Part shown: piece after piece, positions 23,505 through 30,889 of the stretch
Layout: each line of letters starts with the position of its first letter
How positions within the stretch are numbered: position 1 is the first letter of the stretch
Assembly: GCA_963795665.1 (NCBI GenBank)
Contig: CAWCIP010000025.1
Span: 18,590 to 82,589, forward strand
Direction of reading: 5' to 3'
DNA from: DASUPK01 sp963795665
GTDB taxonomy: Bacteria; Actinomycetota; Thermoleophilia; Solirubrobacterales; 70-9
Length of the DNA: 64,000 nt
Notes under the pieces: generated by a model
What the model was told of the DNA's origin: nothing
What the model saw: the letters and a program-made list of their open reading frames with translations, nothing else
The model's database searches: none
Program-made: the position numbers and the translations under genes

Positions 23505-24322
23505 GTGAGCGAGACGGATTTGCGCCCGGCGTCCCGTGCTGGGTCGACACGTGGCAGCCCGATGCGGACGCCGCCATGAGCTTCTACACGGAGCTGTTCG
23601 GATGGGAGGCCGAGGACACGATGCCCGACGGCGTCGAGGGCACGCACTACATGTGCAGCCTCCGCGGCCGCGACGTGGCGGCGATCGCCTCCCGCCCGAA
23701 CGCCGCGCCAGACGTCATCGCCTGGACCACGTACGTCTGGGTGGACGACGTCGACACGACCATCGCCAAGGCGAAGAACGCAGGCGGCAGCGCCCTGGTG
23801 GAGCCGTTCGACGCTCTCGACGGAGGCCGCATCGCGGTGATCGCCGATCCCGCCGGCGCCGCGCTCGGGATCTGGTCACCTGGCGCTCACAAGGGGGCTC
23901 AGCTCGTGAACGAGCCGAGCGCCTACTCGATGAGCGCGCTCATGACCGCCGATCCCGAGGCAGCGAAGCGGTTCTATCCCGAAGTCTTCGGCTGGGAGAT
24001 CGAGACCTTCGAGATGGGCGACGACGAGATGGTGATGTGGCTCGTGCCGGGCTATGTCGGCGGTGAGCCACAGCAGCCCGTGCGGCGCGACGTCGTCGCG
24101 GCGATGCTGCCGCCCAGCGCCAACGGCGACGCGCCACCCCCACATTGGAACGTCGACTTCTGGATTGCTGACGTCGATGCGGCGGCGGCAAAGGTCGAGG
24201 AGCTGGGGGGCCAGATCCTCACTCCTCCCTATGACATTCCCGGCACCGGCCTCCGCCAGGGGGCCTTCATGGACCCGCAGGGCGCGACCTTCTCGCTGAC
24301 CCAGCCGCCCGGGCCGCGCTGA
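23501..24322 (+). CDS. VOC (glyoxalase/bleomycin-resistance) double-domain protein
   Basis: A 273-residue protein with two VOC domains: residues about 8-130 (CWVDTWQPDADAAMSFYTEL, WTTYVWVDDVDTTIAKAK, IAVIADPAGAALGIW) and about 143-270 (SALMTADPEAAKRFYPEVF, WNVDFWIADVDAAAAKVEE, AFMDPQGATFSLTQ). The arrangement is like mycobacterial 27-28 kDa antigen CFP30B-type proteins. Start ATG 23501 overlaps the DUF899 stop, indicating coupling. Probably detoxification or metabolite binding under HxlR control; inferred. Confidence 0.9.
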   Translation: MSERDGFAPGVPCWVDTWQPDADAAMSFYTELFGWEAEDTMPDGVEGTHYMCSLRGRDVAAIASRPNAAPDVIAWTTYVWVDDVDTTIAKAKNAGGSALVEPFDALDGGRIAVIADPAGAALGIWSPGAHKGAQLVNEPSAYSMSALMTADPEAAKRFYPEVFGWEIETFEMGDDEMVMWLVPGYVGGEPQQPVRRDVVAAMLPPSANGDAPPPHWNVDFWIADVDAAAAKVEELGGQILTPPYDIPGTGLRQGAFMDPQGATFSLTQPPGPR

Positions 24323-24334
24323 GACAGCCCAGGG

Positions 24335-25180
24335 CTACTGGATCTGCTTGTCCCTGCCCTTACCTCCGACGAGCTTGTCCTTGCCGTGCCCGCCGGCCAG
24401 CTTGTCCTTGCCGGAACCGCCGTAGAGCTTGTCGTTGCCCTGGCCGCCGAAGAGCTCGTCCTTGCCGGAGCCGCCGCAGATCCTGTCGTTGCCGCGACCG
24501 CCCTGCACCTTGTCCTTGCCGCCCAGCGCGGCGATCACGTCGCCACGGTCGGTGCCCTTGATCACGTCGCGTCCCGGCGTCCCGACGATCGTCGCGGGCC
24601 TGCCCCCGCACCGCCGGGTGGTGGTGACTCCGTCGAGCGTGATCGCCCAGGCCGCCAGGGTGCCGCCCTGCAGCGGAGTGTCGTCGACCACGTACAGAGA
24701 CCAGGTCCCGGCCGGGCCGGTCCCGCCGAGGGCGGAGAGCGCCGAGCCGTACGGGGCCGCCGGGGCGGGCGCGGGGAAGACGTCCCCACCGCCGTAGTTC
24801 GTCGGCTTGTAGACGTCGTCGAAGCACGGCTCGGTCCCGATCGACGCGGTGGTGGGCGCGTTGTCGTCGAAGGTGACGTCGACGTTCTGCCACATGTCGC
24901 CGCTGCAGGCGTCCGAGAAGAGCAGCACGCGGCCGCCGCCGGGCCCCACCAGCAGGACATCGAGGTCCTCCGGAAACCGGTCCGTCAAGCCGAGCAGGCT
25001 GGCGGTCACGTGGGTGGGCGTCCCCCGCACGCCCGAGACCTGGATCGTCGAGGGATAGGGGGCCGCCGGGCCCACCTCCGGGATCGTCATCCCGGGCCCC
25101 TGGTAGCTCGCCGCACTCGCCGACGCCGGCAATGCGAGCAGAGCCAGCGCCAACATCGAGATCCGGATCCGCCCTTTCAT
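24335..25180 (-). CDS. secreted RTX-repeat protein with P-domain-like region
   Basis: A 281-residue secreted protein. A signal peptide (MLALALLALPASASAA) is followed by a beta-rich part (about 25-190) with VSGVRGTPTHVTASLLGLT, DLDVLLVGPGG and GTWSLYVVDDTPLQGG, resembling the proprotein-convertase P (Homo B) domain. About residues 195-280 are degenerate hemolysin-type nonapeptides (GGSGKDELFGGQGNDKLYGG) expected to bind calcium in a beta-roll. The role on the surface or in the medium is unknown. Confidence 0.85.
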   Translation of the reverse strand: MKGRIRISMLALALLALPASASAASYQGPGMTIPEVGPAAPYPSTIQVSGVRGTPTHVTASLLGLTDRFPEDLDVLLVGPGGGRVLLFSDACSGDMWQNVDVTFDDNAPTTASIGTEPCFDDVYKPTNYGGGDVFPAPAPAAPYGSALSALGGTGPAGTWSLYVVDDTPLQGGTLAAWAITLDGVTTTRRCGGRPATIVGTPGRDVIKGTDRGDVIAALGGKDKVQGGRGNDRICGGSGKDELFGGQGNDKLYGGSGKDKLAGGHGKDKLVGGKGRDKQIQ

Positions 25181-25218
25181 CTCCCTGCTCGAAGCCTACG
25201 GCAGTGGCAGGAGCCCTT

Positions 25219-25650
25219 CTAGAAGGCCGAGCTCGTCCCGGCCGCCCGCAGGGCGAGCAGGAAGATCACCAGACAGGCTGTCGCCATGATCCCGGTGTCG
25301 CGCCGGACGATCGCCAGTGCGATCTGCGTCTGCCGCTCCGGCGAAACGGAATGGATGTCGACGTCCCCCAGCTCCTGGGCCGCCGAGCCGGCCCGGATCA
25401 GCTCGGCCAGCAGCGAGACCACCAGCGGCAGGGCTCCATACAGGTAGTGCAGCTTGTCGGCGTGGTGCCCGCTGAAGGCCAGCGCAAGGCCGAGCAGCGC
25501 CTGCAGGATCACCGTGGCCTGGGCGATCCGCAGCGCGTACCAGAACTTCACCGTGGCCCGGTCCTGCAGCCAGGCGATCCCGCCCCAGACCCCCGCCACG
25601 AGATTCGCGGCGATCAGACAGACCCCGACTACGAGATGGACTTCCGGCAC
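25219..25650 (-). CDS. four-helix membrane protein, unknown function
   Basis: A 143-residue protein with about four membrane segments (HLVVGVCLIAANLVAGVWGG, ATVILQALLGLALAFSG, LHYLYGALPLVVSLLAELIR, ATACLVIFLLALRAAG). A polar loop (DVDIHSVSPERQTQIALAIV) separates helices three and four. I do not recognise the family. It lies immediately upstream of the nuo operon in opposite orientation. Confidence 0.7.
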   Translation of the reverse strand: MPEVHLVVGVCLIAANLVAGVWGGIAWLQDRATVKFWYALRIAQATVILQALLGLALAFSGHHADKLHYLYGALPLVVSLLAELIRAGSAAQELGDVDIHSVSPERQTQIALAIVRRDTGIMATACLVIFLLALRAAGTSSAF

Positions 25651-25665
25651 GGCCGCGACAGCCTA

Positions 25666-25708
25666 GATGCGAGGGTGCTCCGAGCGCAGCGAGGAGCAAC
25701 CCGTTTCG
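25666..25708. repeat. dispersed GATGCGAGGG...ACCCGTTT repeat, copy 1
   Basis: An intergenic copy of a roughly 43-base sequence also found inside the AEC transporter gene at 44201-44246. Shared blocks are GATGCGAGGG, GAGGAGC and ACCCGTTT, with small indels between. Confidence 0.55.
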
Positions 25709-25778
25709 TGCGGGTCCGAAAGCCGCTTGAAAGGGTCGGGATTCGGCTTGCTGATGCGGAAAAGCACTATGTAACACC

Positions 25779-25810
25779 TTGCTACAAAGTCGCCTGCGCG
25801 GTGATATAAC
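25779..25810 (+). promoter_or_regulatory. predicted nuo operon promoter
   Basis: -35 TTGCTA (25779-25784), 18-base spacer, -10 GATATA (25803-25808) just before the nuoA GTG at 25823. An imperfect inverted repeat TGTAAC/GCTACA overlaps the -35 box and could bind a regulator. Confidence 0.6.
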
Positions 25811-25822
25811 GCTCAGCGGACC

Positions 25823-26182
25823 GTGCTTCAGAGCTACCTCCCAGTTCTCGTCTTCGCAGGCCTAGGGATCATCGTGGGAGGCGCCTTCGCACTGTTGAAC
25901 TCGGTGATCGGGCCGAAGCGCCCGAACCCGATCAAGGGGCAGCCGTACGAGTGCGGGCTCCCCTCCCACATCACCCGCACGTTTCGCTTCGGGGTCAGCT
26001 TCTACATGATCGCGATGCTGTTCATCCTCTTCGACATCGAGGTTGTCTTCCTCTATCCGGTCGGTGTCCTCGTTCACGCCACCAAGAGCGTCTTCGTCCT
26101 GGTCGAGATCCTCGTCTTCGTCGTGCTGCTGCTCGTCGCACTGATCTTCGTCTGGCGTCGAGGAGCGCTCGATTGGAAGTAG
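25823..26182 (+). CDS. nuoA: NADH-quinone oxidoreductase subunit A
   Basis: A 119-residue membrane subunit of complex I with three helices: YLPVLVFAGLGIIVGGAFAL, the central FYMIAMLFILFDIEVVFLYP with the conserved acidic FDIEVVFLYP motif, and ILVFVVLLLVALIFVW. The conserved loop KRPNPIKGQPYECGL is present. GTG start at 25823. First gene of the operon; its end overlaps the nuoB TTG start by 10 bases. Confidence 0.97.
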   Translation: MLQSYLPVLVFAGLGIIVGGAFALLNSVIGPKRPNPIKGQPYECGLPSHITRTFRFGVSFYMIAMLFILFDIEVVFLYPVGVLVHATKSVFVLVEILVFVVLLLVALIFVWRRGALDWK

Positions 26183-26838
26183 AGCGGGAGAGCCTTCGAG
26201 CCCGCCAGCTGCGCGCGCGCGATCTGCTGCGCGGTGACCTGGAGGGCAAGGACCTCGAGGAGTACGTCGAGGAGCGCCTGCTCACCACCACCCTCGAGAA
26301 CGCCCTCAACTGGGGGCGCGCCAACGCGCTCTTCCCGATGACCTTCGGCCTGGCCTGCTGCGCGATCGAGATGATGTCGATGGTCACCTCGCGCTACGAC
26401 ATCGCGCGTTTCGGTGCCGAGGCCTTCCGCGCCTCCCCGCGACAGGCCGACATGCTGATCCTCTCGGGCCGGGTCTCCGTGAAGATGGCGCCGGTCGTCC
26501 GGCGCGTCTACGACCAGATGCTGGAGCCGAAGTGGGTGATCGCGATGGGCGCCTGCTCCTCGTCCGGCGGCATGTTCGCCAACTACGCCGTCGTCCAGGG
26601 CGCGGACAAGTTCATGCCGGTTGACATCCACGTCCCCGGCTGTCCGCCTCGCCCGGAGGCCCTCCTCCACGGCTTCAACAAGCTGCAGCGCCTGGTTCGC
26701 GGCAACCCCGATCTCGGCTGGCGGGACCGCTACAACGCGGTGGGCACCGAGGAGTGGGCGCGCTTCGAGAGCGGTCAGCCGACGCCGGAGGCGCTCGAGC
26801 GGGCGGCCAAGGCCGTCCAGGAGCCACGGGATGCCTGA
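26173..26838 (+). CDS. nuoB: NADH-quinone oxidoreductase subunit B
   Basis: A 221-residue peripheral subunit holding the terminal iron-sulfur cluster N2. Cluster ligands are visible in GLACCAIEMM, MGACSSSGGMF and VPGCPPRPEAL. The TTG start at 26173 has AGGAG 7 bases upstream within nuoA; no other in-frame start precedes the conserved region. The N-terminus has about 45 extra charged residues and the C-terminus a helical extension relative to short bacterial forms. The stop overlaps the nuoC start. Confidence 0.97.
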   Translation: MEVERESLRARQLRARDLLRGDLEGKDLEEYVEERLLTTTLENALNWGRANALFPMTFGLACCAIEMMSMVTSRYDIARFGAEAFRASPRQADMLILSGRVSVKMAPVVRRVYDQMLEPKWVIAMGACSSSGGMFANYAVVQGADKFMPVDIHVPGCPPRPEALLHGFNKLQRLVRGNPDLGWRDRYNAVGTEEWARFESGQPTPEALERAAKAVQEPRDA

Positions 26839-27399
26839 CGCTCCGGGGCTGGAACTCATCGCGCAGGGGATCGAGAAGGGGCACCAGGGAACGGTCATCG
26901 AGACCTCCGTCGAGCACGACGCCGCCACCCTGATCGTCAATCCCGAGGGCGTCCTGCACGCGCTGGGCTGGCTGCGCGACACCGAGGGCCAGGGCTACCG
27001 CTTCCTCTCCAGCCTGCACGCCGCCGACTATCTCCCGGCCACCCCCCGCTTCGCGGTCCATTACGAGCTGCTCTGCCGGGAGCGCATGGAGCGCATCCAC
27101 GTCAAGGCGCTGCTGGCGGATCCGGCGCCGGGAGCGGAGTTGAGGACGTGCCGGCCTACGGTCGAAGGAAGCACTTCCCGGAGCTGGACTCCTGCGTCGA
27201 TCTGTTCCCGACGGCTGATTTTCAGGAACGGGAGGCCTACGACTTCTTCGGGATCGTCTTCCGCGGCCACCCGGACCTGCGCCGAATCCTGATGCCAGAG
27301 GACTACGTCGGCTGGCCGCAGCGCCGCGACTTCCCGATCGGCGGCGAGCCGGTGCTGTTCACCCACAACGAGATCGAAACGCCGCGCTGGTTCGAGTGA
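26831..27399 (+). CDS. nuoC: NADH-quinone oxidoreductase subunit C (frameshift in sequence)
   Basis: Subunit C of complex I, encoded in two frames. From ATG 26831 the first part reads through ERIHVKALLADPAPGAE; the continuation is one frame away, EDVPAYGRRKHFPELDSC and then LFPTADFQEREAYDFFGI, the conserved NuoC signature, ending RWFE at 27399. The shift lies near 27139 (GGAGTTGAGGAC); one missing or extra base there restores the protein. Since every other nuo gene is intact or nearly so, an error in the sequence is more likely than loss of function. Confidence 0.92.
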
Positions 27400-28703
27400 T
27401 GGCCGACGAGCTGCTCAGAGACGAGGCGGACATCACCGAGCGCGGGGTCGCCCGCGAGGCGGAGGATCCCTCGGCGCCCCTGGTCGACGCCGCCGAGATC
27501 GCGCACCAGGACCTCGGGGGCCCCGGTCTCGAGCCGGAGCAGGAGATCCTGACGATCAACATGGGCCCGCATCACCCGGCGACCCACGGGGTCCTTCGCC
27601 TGATCGTGACGCTGCAGGGCGAGCGGGTCCTCGAGGTCAAGCCGATCATGGGCTACCTCCACACCGGGATCGAGAAGTCCTGCGAGGACAAGAGCTACTG
27701 GAAGGTCATCCCGTTCGTCGAGCGGATGGACTACCTCTCCTACTTCTTCCAGATGGAGGCCTTCTGCGGCTGCGTCGAGCGCCTGATCGAGCTGGAGATC
27801 CCGGACCGGGCGAAGTACCTGCGAGTGCTCCACATGGAGCTGAACCGGATCCACTCGCACCTGGTCTGGCTCGGCACCTCGGCGCTGGACCTCGGCGCGA
27901 TCTCGATGTTCTGGTATTGCTTCCGCGAGCGCGACACGATCCTCGATCTGTTCGAGATGTCGGCCGGGCAGCGGATGCACACCCGCTACTTCCAGGTCGG
28001 CGGCGTCTTCGAGGACATCCCCGTCGGCTTCGAGCAGAAGGTCCGGGACTTCTGCGCGCTGATGCCCAGCCGCATCGACCAGTACGAGGCGCTGCTCGAC
28101 CGCAACGAGATCTTCCTGCACCGCACCCGCGACGTCGGGATCGTCTCGCGCGAGCGGTTGCTCGAGCTGGGCGTCACCGGACCGCTCCTGCGGGCCGCCG
28201 GCGAGCCCTGGGACCTGCGCAAGAGCCCCGGGTACCTCTGCTACGGCGACTTCGACTTCAAGATCCCGGTGGGGACCGTCGGCGACGGCTACGACCGCTA
28301 CCGCGTCCGCCTCCAGGAGATGCGGGAGTCCGTGCGGATCATCGAGCAGGCGCTCGACGGCCTGCCCGAGGGCCCGTGGATCTCGGATGACCGCAAGTAC
28401 GTGCTCCCTCCGCGGGAAGAGCTGCCGACCTCGATGGAGGCCCTGATCCACCACTTCAAGCTGGTCACCGAGGGCTACCGGGTGCCGCCGGGCGAGCTCT
28501 ACTACGCGATCGAGTCCCCGCGTGGCGAGCTCGGCTGCTTCGTGCTTGCCGACGGCTCGTCAAAGCCCGCCCGCGTCCACTTCCGCGACCCGTCCTTCGT
28601 CAACCTGCAGGCGTTCCGCGACATGTCCGTCGGCGGGCTGATTGCGGACCTTATCCAGAACCTGGCGATGCTCGATCCGATCATCGGGGGCGTGGACAGA
28701 TGA
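27399..28703 (+). CDS. nuoD: NADH-quinone oxidoreductase subunit D
   Basis: A 434-residue 49-kDa subunit forming the quinone site with NuoB. Conserved stretches are INMGPHHPATHGVLR, MGYLHTGIEKSCEDK, the YLRVLHMELNRIHSHL helix and ESPRGELGCF near the end, which ends with the family DPIIGGVDR. ATG 27399 overlaps the nuoC stop by one base (TGATG). The N-terminus carries about 45 residues of acidic extension. Confidence 0.97.
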   Translation: MADELLRDEADITERGVAREAEDPSAPLVDAAEIAHQDLGGPGLEPEQEILTINMGPHHPATHGVLRLIVTLQGERVLEVKPIMGYLHTGIEKSCEDKSYWKVIPFVERMDYLSYFFQMEAFCGCVERLIELEIPDRAKYLRVLHMELNRIHSHLVWLGTSALDLGAISMFWYCFRERDTILDLFEMSAGQRMHTRYFQVGGVFEDIPVGFEQKVRDFCALMPSRIDQYEALLDRNEIFLHRTRDVGIVSRERLLELGVTGPLLRAAGEPWDLRKSPGYLCYGDFDFKIPVGTVGDGYDRYRVRLQEMRESVRIIEQALDGLPEGPWISDDRKYVLPPREELPTSMEALIHHFKLVTEGYRVPPGELYYAIESPRGELGCFVLADGSSKPARVHFRDPSFVNLQAFRDMSVGGLIADLIQNLAMLDPIIGGVDR

Positions 28704-29530
28704 CCCCGCTGATCCCGAAGGGCGGCCGGCCGTGGACCGCCGACCCCGGCCACATCCACGATGCTCCAACGCCCACGCCGATGCCCGACGAGCAGGAACG
28801 TGTCGGCGTCGAGATCCCTCCCGAGGAGATCGAGGCCAGGCAGGCGGCCGAGGAGTCGCGCGAGCCACATGGCGAGCCCGCCCCGGTCCCCGACCCCTCG
28901 GAGGTGGACGTGCCGCGCGGGCTGGCGCAGGAGATCCGGCGGGCGATGAAGCGCTACCCGCAGAAGCAATCGGCGGCGATGCCCGCCCTCTGGGCGGTTC
29001 AGCGGCGCTACGGCTGGTGCACTCCGGAGGGCATCACCCAGGCCGCGGCGGTGATGGGGGTCACCCCGGGCTACCTCCAGTCGGTCGCCAGCTTCTACGA
29101 CCTCTTCCGCCTGGAGCCGGAGGGCGAGCACCAGGTGATGGTCTGCACCAACATCAGCTGCTGGCTGCGCGGCGCCGACCGCCTGCTCGAGGCCTTCGGC
29201 GAGGCGGCGGGAGTCGATGGCCAGGGCACCTCCGCGGACGGCAAGATCTCCCTTAGCGGCTTCGAGTGCCTCGGCGCCTGCGATCTCGCACCGATGGCCT
29301 CGATCGACGAGCGCTATTACGGGCCGCTGACGGAGGAGGACGCGGAGACCGCCGTCGAACAGCTGCGGAGGAACAGCAAGAGCGTTCTGCACGAGAAGCG
29401 GCTCGAGGACCGCGGCGCCGCGGGCGGCCCGCGCGGAGGCGGCGACAAGCGCCTCGCGCGCCACCCGGTCAACAAGGGCACCAGGCCAAAGCCGAAGACG
29501 AAGGCCAAGCCGAAGAAGGGAAAGAGCTGA
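28700..29530 (+). CDS. nuoE: NADH-quinone oxidoreductase subunit E, basic C-terminal tail
   Basis: The 24-kDa subunit carrying a [2Fe-2S] cluster (N1a): CTNISCW and ECLGACDLAP provide the four cysteines. The core spans about residues 75-220. At 276 residues it is longer than usual because of a Pro/acidic N-terminal segment and a Lys-rich tail (RPKPKTKAKPKKGKS). Its ATG overlaps the nuoD stop (ATGA). Confidence 0.95.
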   Translation: MTPLIPKGGRPWTADPGHIHDAPTPTPMPDEQERVGVEIPPEEIEARQAAEESREPHGEPAPVPDPSEVDVPRGLAQEIRRAMKRYPQKQSAAMPALWAVQRRYGWCTPEGITQAAAVMGVTPGYLQSVASFYDLFRLEPEGEHQVMVCTNISCWLRGADRLLEAFGEAAGVDGQGTSADGKISLSGFECLGACDLAPMASIDERYYGPLTEEDAETAVEQLRRNSKSVLHEKRLEDRGAAGGPRGGGDKRLARHPVNKGTRPKPKTKAKPKKGKS

Positions 29531-30889
29531 TGGCCTCCGCAGGAGACGCGCCTGCTCTTCCGCAACATCGACGAGCCCAATCTCGCGTCGATCAAGACCT
29601 ATCGCAAGCTCGGCGGGTATCAGTCGATCCGCAAGGCCTACAAGGAGATGACGCCCGAGGAGGTGCTGAAGGAGCTCGAGGACTCGGGGCTGCGGGGTCG
29701 AGGCGGGGCCGGCTTCTCGATGGGCAAGAAGGCCTCCTTCCTGCCCCGCGGGGACATGGACAAGTACCTCTGCTGCAACGCGGACGAGTCCGAGCCGGGC
29801 GCCTTCAAGGACCGCGAGCTGCTGCAGAAGAACCCCCACCAGCTGATCGAGGGGATCATCATCGCCGCCCGCGCCGCCGGCGCCAACCGCTGCTTCATCT
29901 ACATCCGCGGCGAGTACGACCTGCAGGCGGACATCCTCGACCAGGCGGTCGAGGACGCATACGACGCCGGCTTCCTCGGCGAGAACGTGCTCGGCACCGG
30001 CGAGCAGGTCGAGCTGGTGGTCCACCGCGGGGCGGGCGCCTACATCTGCGGCGAGGAGACCGCCCTGCTCGACTCGCTCGAGGGCAAGCGCGGCAACCCG
30101 CGCCTCAAGCCCCCCTTCCCCGCCGTGCAGGGCCTCTACGACGGGCCGACGCTGATCAACAACGTCGAGACCCTCTCCAACGCGCCGCACATCGTCGCCT
30201 CGGGCGCCGACTGGTTCAAGAGCTTCGGCACCGAGCAGTCACCGGGGACCAAGGTCACCTCCGTCTCGGGCGACGTACAGCGGCCGGGCAACTACGAGAT
30301 CGAGCTCGGCATCCCGACCAAGACCCTGATCAATGACCTCGCCGGAGGCCCTCTCGAGGGGCGCAAGATCAAGGGCTTCTTCCCGGGCGGCTCCTCGTCG
30401 CCGGTGCTGCTCCCGGACGAGGGCCTCGACCTCCCGTACAGCTTCGAGGCCATGCAGGAGGCCGGGTCGATGCTCGGCTCCGGCTCGATCATCGTCTTCG
30501 ACGACACCACCAGCGTCGTCGAGCTGGCGCTGCGGACGGCGCGCTTCTACCACCACGAGTCCTGCGGCAAGTGCACGCCCTGCCGGGAGGGCACCAACTG
30601 GACGGTGAAGATGCTCGAGCGGATGATCAGCGGGCAGGCGACGCCGATCGACCTGGAGACGGTCGCCTCGGTGCAGGACAACATCATCGGCAACTGCCTC
30701 TGCGTCCTCGGCGACTCGATGGCGATGCCGGTCGGCGCGATGGTGAAGAAGTACCGCGACGAGTTCCTCGAGGCGATCCAGCACGGCGTCCCCGGGGGCT
30801 CGCTGGGCGCCCCGAGCGGCGGGCACGCGATCGCGCCTCCCGGGGCGCGCTCGGAGCCGATGCCGGCCAGGGCTGGAGCGGTGGCGTGA
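29530..30889 (+). CDS. nuoF: NADH-quinone oxidoreductase subunit F (start region shifted)
   Basis: The NADH- and FMN-binding 51-kDa subunit: RGRGGAGFSMGKKASF (nucleotide site), CNADESEPGAFKDRE, GAGAYICGEETALLDSLEG, and the N3 cluster CGKCTPCREG. The family start LLFRNIDEPNLASIKTYRKL is encoded from about 29552, but that frame has no usual start before ATG 29648. ATG 29530, overlapping the nuoE stop region (TGATG) as elsewhere in the operon, reads MASAG in another frame and would join if one G near 29542 were removed. The natural start is therefore probably 29530 with a sequence error. Confidence 0.93.

Noticed and set aside
24360..24560. Regular short repeats that could suggest a CRISPR array
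   Set aside because: They are the codons of RTX glycine/aspartate nonapeptides within an open frame; no palindromic repeat/spacer pattern. No CRISPR array was seen anywhere in the window.
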